This document shows positions 6,338 through 9,518 of a stretch of 9,518 bases of DNA, in pieces. The stretch lies in assembly GCA_000980705.1 (NCBI GenBank), contig LBCK01000012.1:1-9518 (forward strand), given 5' to 3'. This DNA is from Ruminococcus sp. UNK.MGS-30 (GTDB lineage Bacteria > Bacillota > Clostridia > Oscillospirales > Ruminococcaceae). A program made the position numbers and the translations under genes. Numbering within the stretch: the stretch's first letter is position 1; every line of letters begins with the position of its first letter. The notes under the pieces are model-generated. The model did no database searches, was not told where the DNA came from, and saw only the letters and a program-made list of their open reading frames with translations.

Positions 6338-7345
6338 ATGGGTAAAAGAATTTTTATTAGTCATAAAACAGAGGATATTGAGAAAACAAGAAAAATTTGC
6401 AAAATTCTGAAAAAACACAGAATAAACTATTGGATGAGCAACGAACATATTTCTCTTTCTCAGGACTATGATAAGAGCATTAGTAAAACCATTGGTAATT
6501 CTGCAGCGGTTTTATTTTTACTTTCTAAGAAATCGCAGGATTCAAACAATTGTATTGATGAGTTGAATCAGGCAATTAAGCTAAACAAAGATGTGATTAT
6601 TTGGAAAGTCGAAGATGTTGAACCTAATTCTTTTCTCCAACTTGAATTGGGAAATGTCAATGTCATAGATGTCATGCCATTTCTGCAAAAGAAAAAGCCG
6701 CCGCATTATAAAGAATTCTGGGACAGTCGAACAAAAGAACTGATTGAGAATTATCATGTTAATAAACCAATTTATCCGTATTTTATTGGCGGAGTGTTCA
6801 TTGTACTTTTTATCCTGTTTGGTGCATGGGGCATCACAACACTGTATGATTGGGTATATGAAATTTTCGATGATGGATATTCTCAGACACAGATCGAATC
6901 TGGAAGTTCGGATGATGTTATGTGTTGGTCTGATTATATAGAATTTAATGTTGATAATTTCTTTATGGTGGATACGCAGATTATAGGATTGACCTATGAT
7001 GAACTGGGGAAAAAACTGGATAAAGATCTGCCGCCGTTGGAAGACGCATCTGAGGTTGTGGAAGGTGCTACACAATCAGAGATAGATTTTGAAGATGGAT
7101 CTTCTCTTTACTTTGTATTTGTTCATGATAAATTGTACCTTGTAAATTATACAATAACAAATGACTATAGCTTTAATAGTATTAGAAATGCAGCGAGCAA
7201 TTCATATGGGGATTATACAGAATCTGACGGTTATACTATCTGGGAACTAAATGATTGTGATTTTTATTTAGTAGAAGGTAAGCACACTGACAGCAGCGAT
7301 TATGGACTGATGCAAATATATATTTCGGAAGGAATTTTGACATGA
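6338..7345 (+). CDS. Membrane-anchored TIR domain protein, likely active
   Basis: The 335-residue product opens with a TIR domain (about 3-115): IFISHK (5-10), TrpMet at 32-33 in the box-2 loop, and LLSKKSQDSNNCIDELNQA (61-79). The last contains Cys72 and Glu75 in the C-x2-E spacing of the catalytic glutamate of NAD-cleaving TIR enzymes. A single hydrophobic helix follows (about 147-169). The preceding segment is Lys/Arg-rich and the following one acidic, so the TIR domain should be cytoplasmic and the last 165 residues outside. The outer domain looks beta-rich, with a GLTYDELGKKL segment (217-227) reminiscent of BLIP/SmpA-like folds (weak). The start has GGAGGG (6322-6327) ten bases upstream. 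The stop overlaps the next ATG by four bases. It may convert NAD into a signal nucleotide, with the outer domain sensing or tethering; both are inferred. Confidence 0.85.
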   Translation: MGKRIFISHKTEDIEKTRKICKILKKHRINYWMSNEHISLSQDYDKSISKTIGNSAAVLFLLSKKSQDSNNCIDELNQAIKLNKDVIIWKVEDVEPNSFLQLELGNVNVIDVMPFLQKKKPPHYKEFWDSRTKELIENYHVNKPIYPYFIGGVFIVLFILFGAWGITTLYDWVYEIFDDGYSQTQIESGSSDDVMCWSDYIEFNVDNFFMVDTQIIGLTYDELGKKLDKDLPPLEDASEVVEGATQSEIDFEDGSSLYFVFVHDKLYLVNYTITNDYSFNSIRNAASNSYGDYTESDGYTIWELNDCDFYLVEGKHTDSSDYGLMQIYISEGILT

Positions 7346-9393
7346 TTATTTGGAGTACCTGCTTAATAATAGCTGTGATAATGTTGTTGCTGTCTTTTTA
7401 TTATATTGCAAATGCTCGGAAAACGATGATCGAGTTCACGTTTATGTTTCTGATGTTTGCAGGATTTTTTGCATACCTGCCGCATTATCTGCAAAATTAT
7501 TCGCCTATCAATGCTATCGTTTGCGATGTTGTAAATCTGTTTCAGATCGTAACGATAAATTCAAACTCATATGAATCGTATCAGCCTGAGGTTTCAAATA
7601 CTTTTTTGTTTAATATAGCGCTGATTGTGCGTGCATGTGTTCATATTTTTAGCCCGATTCTCGGTGTAACTGCAATATATCGGTTTTTGAAAATCAAGTT
7701 TGAGAAAATCAAATCTGGATTTGTTATTTTTAATAAAAGAAAGATTTTTATTTTCTCAACCTACAATGAAAGAGCAGAGAAAATTGTTGAGGATATCACA
7801 TGCCGGGATAACGATAGAATTACTGTCATTTTCTATGAGACAGATAAGATTAACAATGAACTTGATCGAAAACTTGGGTTTAATAAGATTTCTCACATAA
7901 GCCATAAAATGAAGTTGGATGTTGCAGAAAATAAACTTCCGAAGTTCAACAGCAGTAAATGTGAGGTTTTCTTCTTTATTTTGAATGACGGCAATGAGAA
8001 TACTGAACTTGGTTTGCGTTTGGAAAAATATTACAGCGACTTGTGCGAAAAGAAAAGCACACTGAACAAGAACAATATTCACATAACTGTGTTTTCCAAT
8101 TATGCACTGACCGACGAAAAACTTATTGATTCTATTGAAACGTCTATGGATTTGCGGGTTGTTTATCCTGAACGTTTGCAGGTTTATAAACTGCTGAATG
8201 ATAAGCCGCTTTTTTCTAATATAAAGCCGGATGAGAAGAATATTTCTCTTCTGATACTTGATTATAATAACATGGCAAAAGAACTTCTCAGTGCAGCATT
8301 ATGCTGCGGACAGCTTGTAAATCATAAAATCAAAATCAATATCATCACTGAAAATTGTGCAAATGCAAAAAGTGAAACGGATTTCTCATGCCCGGAGCTT
8401 TTGAACAGCGGTTACAGTATTCACTTTTTTGAAGCAAATATACATAGTTCTTCACTGTTTAAGGTGATACAAGAAAATTGCATGGACACCACGTATATCG
8501 CTCTGTGTGGTGAGGATGATATTTCTAATATTCAACTTTCCATTGAATTGAGAAAGTTTTTTCTTACTTATGAAAACAACTTTTGTAATATGCCCCACAT
8601 CGCAGTACGGATTCAAAAAGATGAGACTGCAAAAATACTGGAAAAATCAGATTATAAACTTAATCCGTTTGGCTATGACAGCCTCATTTATAATTATAAC
8701 GAGATGATTGATCCGGAAATTGAGGCAATTGCAAAACGTGTGCATTTTGTATACTGTGCTGCAGATTCTGCAGAGCAGGCGATGGATAATCTTTGTTCAT
8801 ACTACAAATTTGAACGTGACAGAAAATCGAATCTGTCGATGGCACTTAGTATAAAATATAAACTTTGGGATATGGGATTTGAGATTTCTGAGTATCATGG
8901 AGACGGGACGCCGGACAATTGTGCATTTGAAAAATACATCCAGGGACTTGTTTCAGACAGAGATTCTGCTGTAAATCTGAAAGAAACGGCGTTGTATGCG
9001 TATGATGTAGCAGAGCATGAACGATGGATGGCTTATCAGCGAAGTGAAGGTGTGTGCGCAATGTCTGTACAACAGGCAGATGTGATAGCAAGAAAGAATC
9101 CGACGCTTCTGGAGCAAAAGAATGTAAATGGCGTATTACTTCCAAGAACGGGGAAATCCATTACGATGATGCTGCATATGGATATTTGCGATTTTGATGA
9201 TATTACAGTTCGAACCAATCAAATCAATGATTTGATTTCTGATGTAGAAACAATTATTCCGAAGAGAGATACGACTTTTAATGATGAACTGATTATTGTA
9301 TCGTTAAATAAAATTTTGTCATCGCAGGAATATGTCATGGCATCAGGCGGTAAGCAGTATGTTATCACGAAAATTACAGATGATGAAAATTGA
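7342..9393 (+). CDS. Membrane protein with TrkA/RCK-like Rossmann repeats and a RyR-like domain
   Basis: This 683-residue protein has membrane helices at about 2-23, 30-50 and 86-114, with a semi-hydrophobic loop (55-75) between the last two that could be a pore or re-entrant segment; no K+ filter (TVGYG) is present. A first Rossmann-like unit (133-260) starts KIFIFSTYNERAEKIVEDI, and a second (300-425) has SLLILDYNNMAKELL and later TTYIALCGEDDISNIQLSIE (383-402). Both resemble TrkA-N/RCK domains that have lost the GxGxxG glycines. The C-terminal part (545-620) contains VAEHERWMAYQRSEG (556-570) and a later LHMDICDFDDI, matching bacterial RyR-type domains (EHxRW). RCK domains gate channels in response to nucleotides or ions, and RyR-TrkA fusions have been predicted as effectors in nucleotide-centred conflict systems. 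Here it is probably the ligand-gated effector. GGAAGGA (7328-7334) lies seven bases before the ATG. Confidence 0.85.
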   Translation: MIIWSTCLIIAVIMLLLSFYYIANARKTMIEFTFMFLMFAGFFAYLPHYLQNYSPINAIVCDVVNLFQIVTINSNSYESYQPEVSNTFLFNIALIVRACVHIFSPILGVTAIYRFLKIKFEKIKSGFVIFNKRKIFIFSTYNERAEKIVEDITCRDNDRITVIFYETDKINNELDRKLGFNKISHISHKMKLDVAENKLPKFNSSKCEVFFFILNDGNENTELGLRLEKYYSDLCEKKSTLNKNNIHITVFSNYALTDEKLIDSIETSMDLRVVYPERLQVYKLLNDKPLFSNIKPDEKNISLLILDYNNMAKELLSAALCCGQLVNHKIKINIITENCANAKSETDFSCPELLNSGYSIHFFEANIHSSSLFKVIQENCMDTTYIALCGEDDISNIQLSIELRKFFLTYENNFCNMPHIAVRIQKDETAKILEKSDYKLNPFGYDSLIYNYNEMIDPEIEAIAKRVHFVYCAADSAEQAMDNLCSYYKFERDRKSNLSMALSIKYKLWDMGFEISEYHGDGTPDNCAFEKYIQGLVSDRDSAVNLKETALYAYDVAEHERWMAYQRSEGVCAMSVQQADVIARKNPTLLEQKNVNGVLLPRTGKSITMMLHMDICDFDDITVRTNQINDLISDVETIIPKRDTTFNDELIIVSLNKILSSQEYVMASGGKQYVITKITDDEN

Positions 9394-9440
9394 TAAAGTT
9401 AACTATGAGATAATTCTAGGGAAACGCTGAACAAAAGCAC

Positions 9441-9512
9441 AGTTGAAAAAGCAAATCGATAATTACGACTAAAACAGCAGTATTTTGACTAAAATACTGC
9501 TGTTTTTCAACT
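9441..9512. repeat. Outer inverted repeat around the operon terminator
   Basis: AGTTGAAAAA (9441-9450) is the exact reverse complement of TTTTTCAACT (9503-9512). The two arms enclose the perfect terminator hairpin and share its last T-run, so outer and inner stems compete only for the final four pairs. The inner element also has a GACTAAAA direct repeat at 9467 and 9487. Confidence 0.5.
9471..9507 (+). terminator. Perfect 16-bp hairpin terminator of the TIR/RyR operon
   Basis: Arms 9471-9486 and 9491-9506 are perfectly complementary around a four-base GACT loop, and the right arm ends in five Ts (9503-9507). The left arm starts with four As, so it could terminate transcription from both directions. 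It lies 78 bases after the stop of the RyR-domain gene, with nothing recognisable in between. Confidence 0.85.
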
Positions 9513-9518
9513 TTTCAA

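Overview
The window looks like an accessory region from a Gram-positive gut Clostridia bacterium, most likely Ruminococcus or a relative. The grounds are Firmicutes-type AGGAGG ribosome sites, TTGACA-17-TATAAT promoters, strong hairpin-T terminators, a BspA-type leucine-rich-repeat gene, and a MoxR-like ATPase of a kind I associate with Ruminococcus genomes. Species is not determinable from sequence alone. By eye, base composition falls from moderately GC-rich in the left third to clearly AT-rich in the right half, which fits a patchwork of modules with different histories.

Left edge (1-110): a minus-strand promoter and ribosome site drive a gene that leaves the window after its first codons. 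Left module (about 92-2107, plus strand): a decayed leucine-rich-repeat gene that has lost its front end and changes frame, then a MoxR-type AAA+ ATPase whose reading frame is broken by one base near 869-872, between Walker A and Walker B. The von Willebrand-type partner that often follows such ATPases is not present. A terminator closes this module.

Middle module (2353-5102): a near-consensus promoter precedes three overlapping genes. They encode a multi-pass membrane protein with a His/Asp pattern like YdjM-type membrane metal hydrolases, a small Cys-cluster protein of the YkgJ type, and a glycine-zipper plus coiled-coil protein that could insert in membranes. The module ends with a terminator that matches the one before it at 48 of 53 positions, so two near-identical terminators bracket the cassette.

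Right module (5148-9507): an extended -10 promoter and a roughly 140-base leader with pairing potential precede a tight three-gene operon (6-base gap, then a 4-base overlap). Gene 1 joins a bacterial PH-like domain to a degenerate TIR domain lacking the catalytic glutamate. Gene 2 is an apparently active TIR domain anchored by one membrane helix with an extracytoplasmic domain. Gene 3 is a membrane protein with two degenerate TrkA/RCK Rossmann domains and a C-terminal RyR-like domain. A perfect 16-bp hairpin terminator ends the operon. I infer a Thoeris-like conflict system: the TIR proteins sense a threat and make an NAD-derived signal or deplete NAD, and the RyR/RCK membrane protein is the ligand-gated effector. 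This operon is the best candidate here for an undescribed system. The middle cassette is the second candidate.
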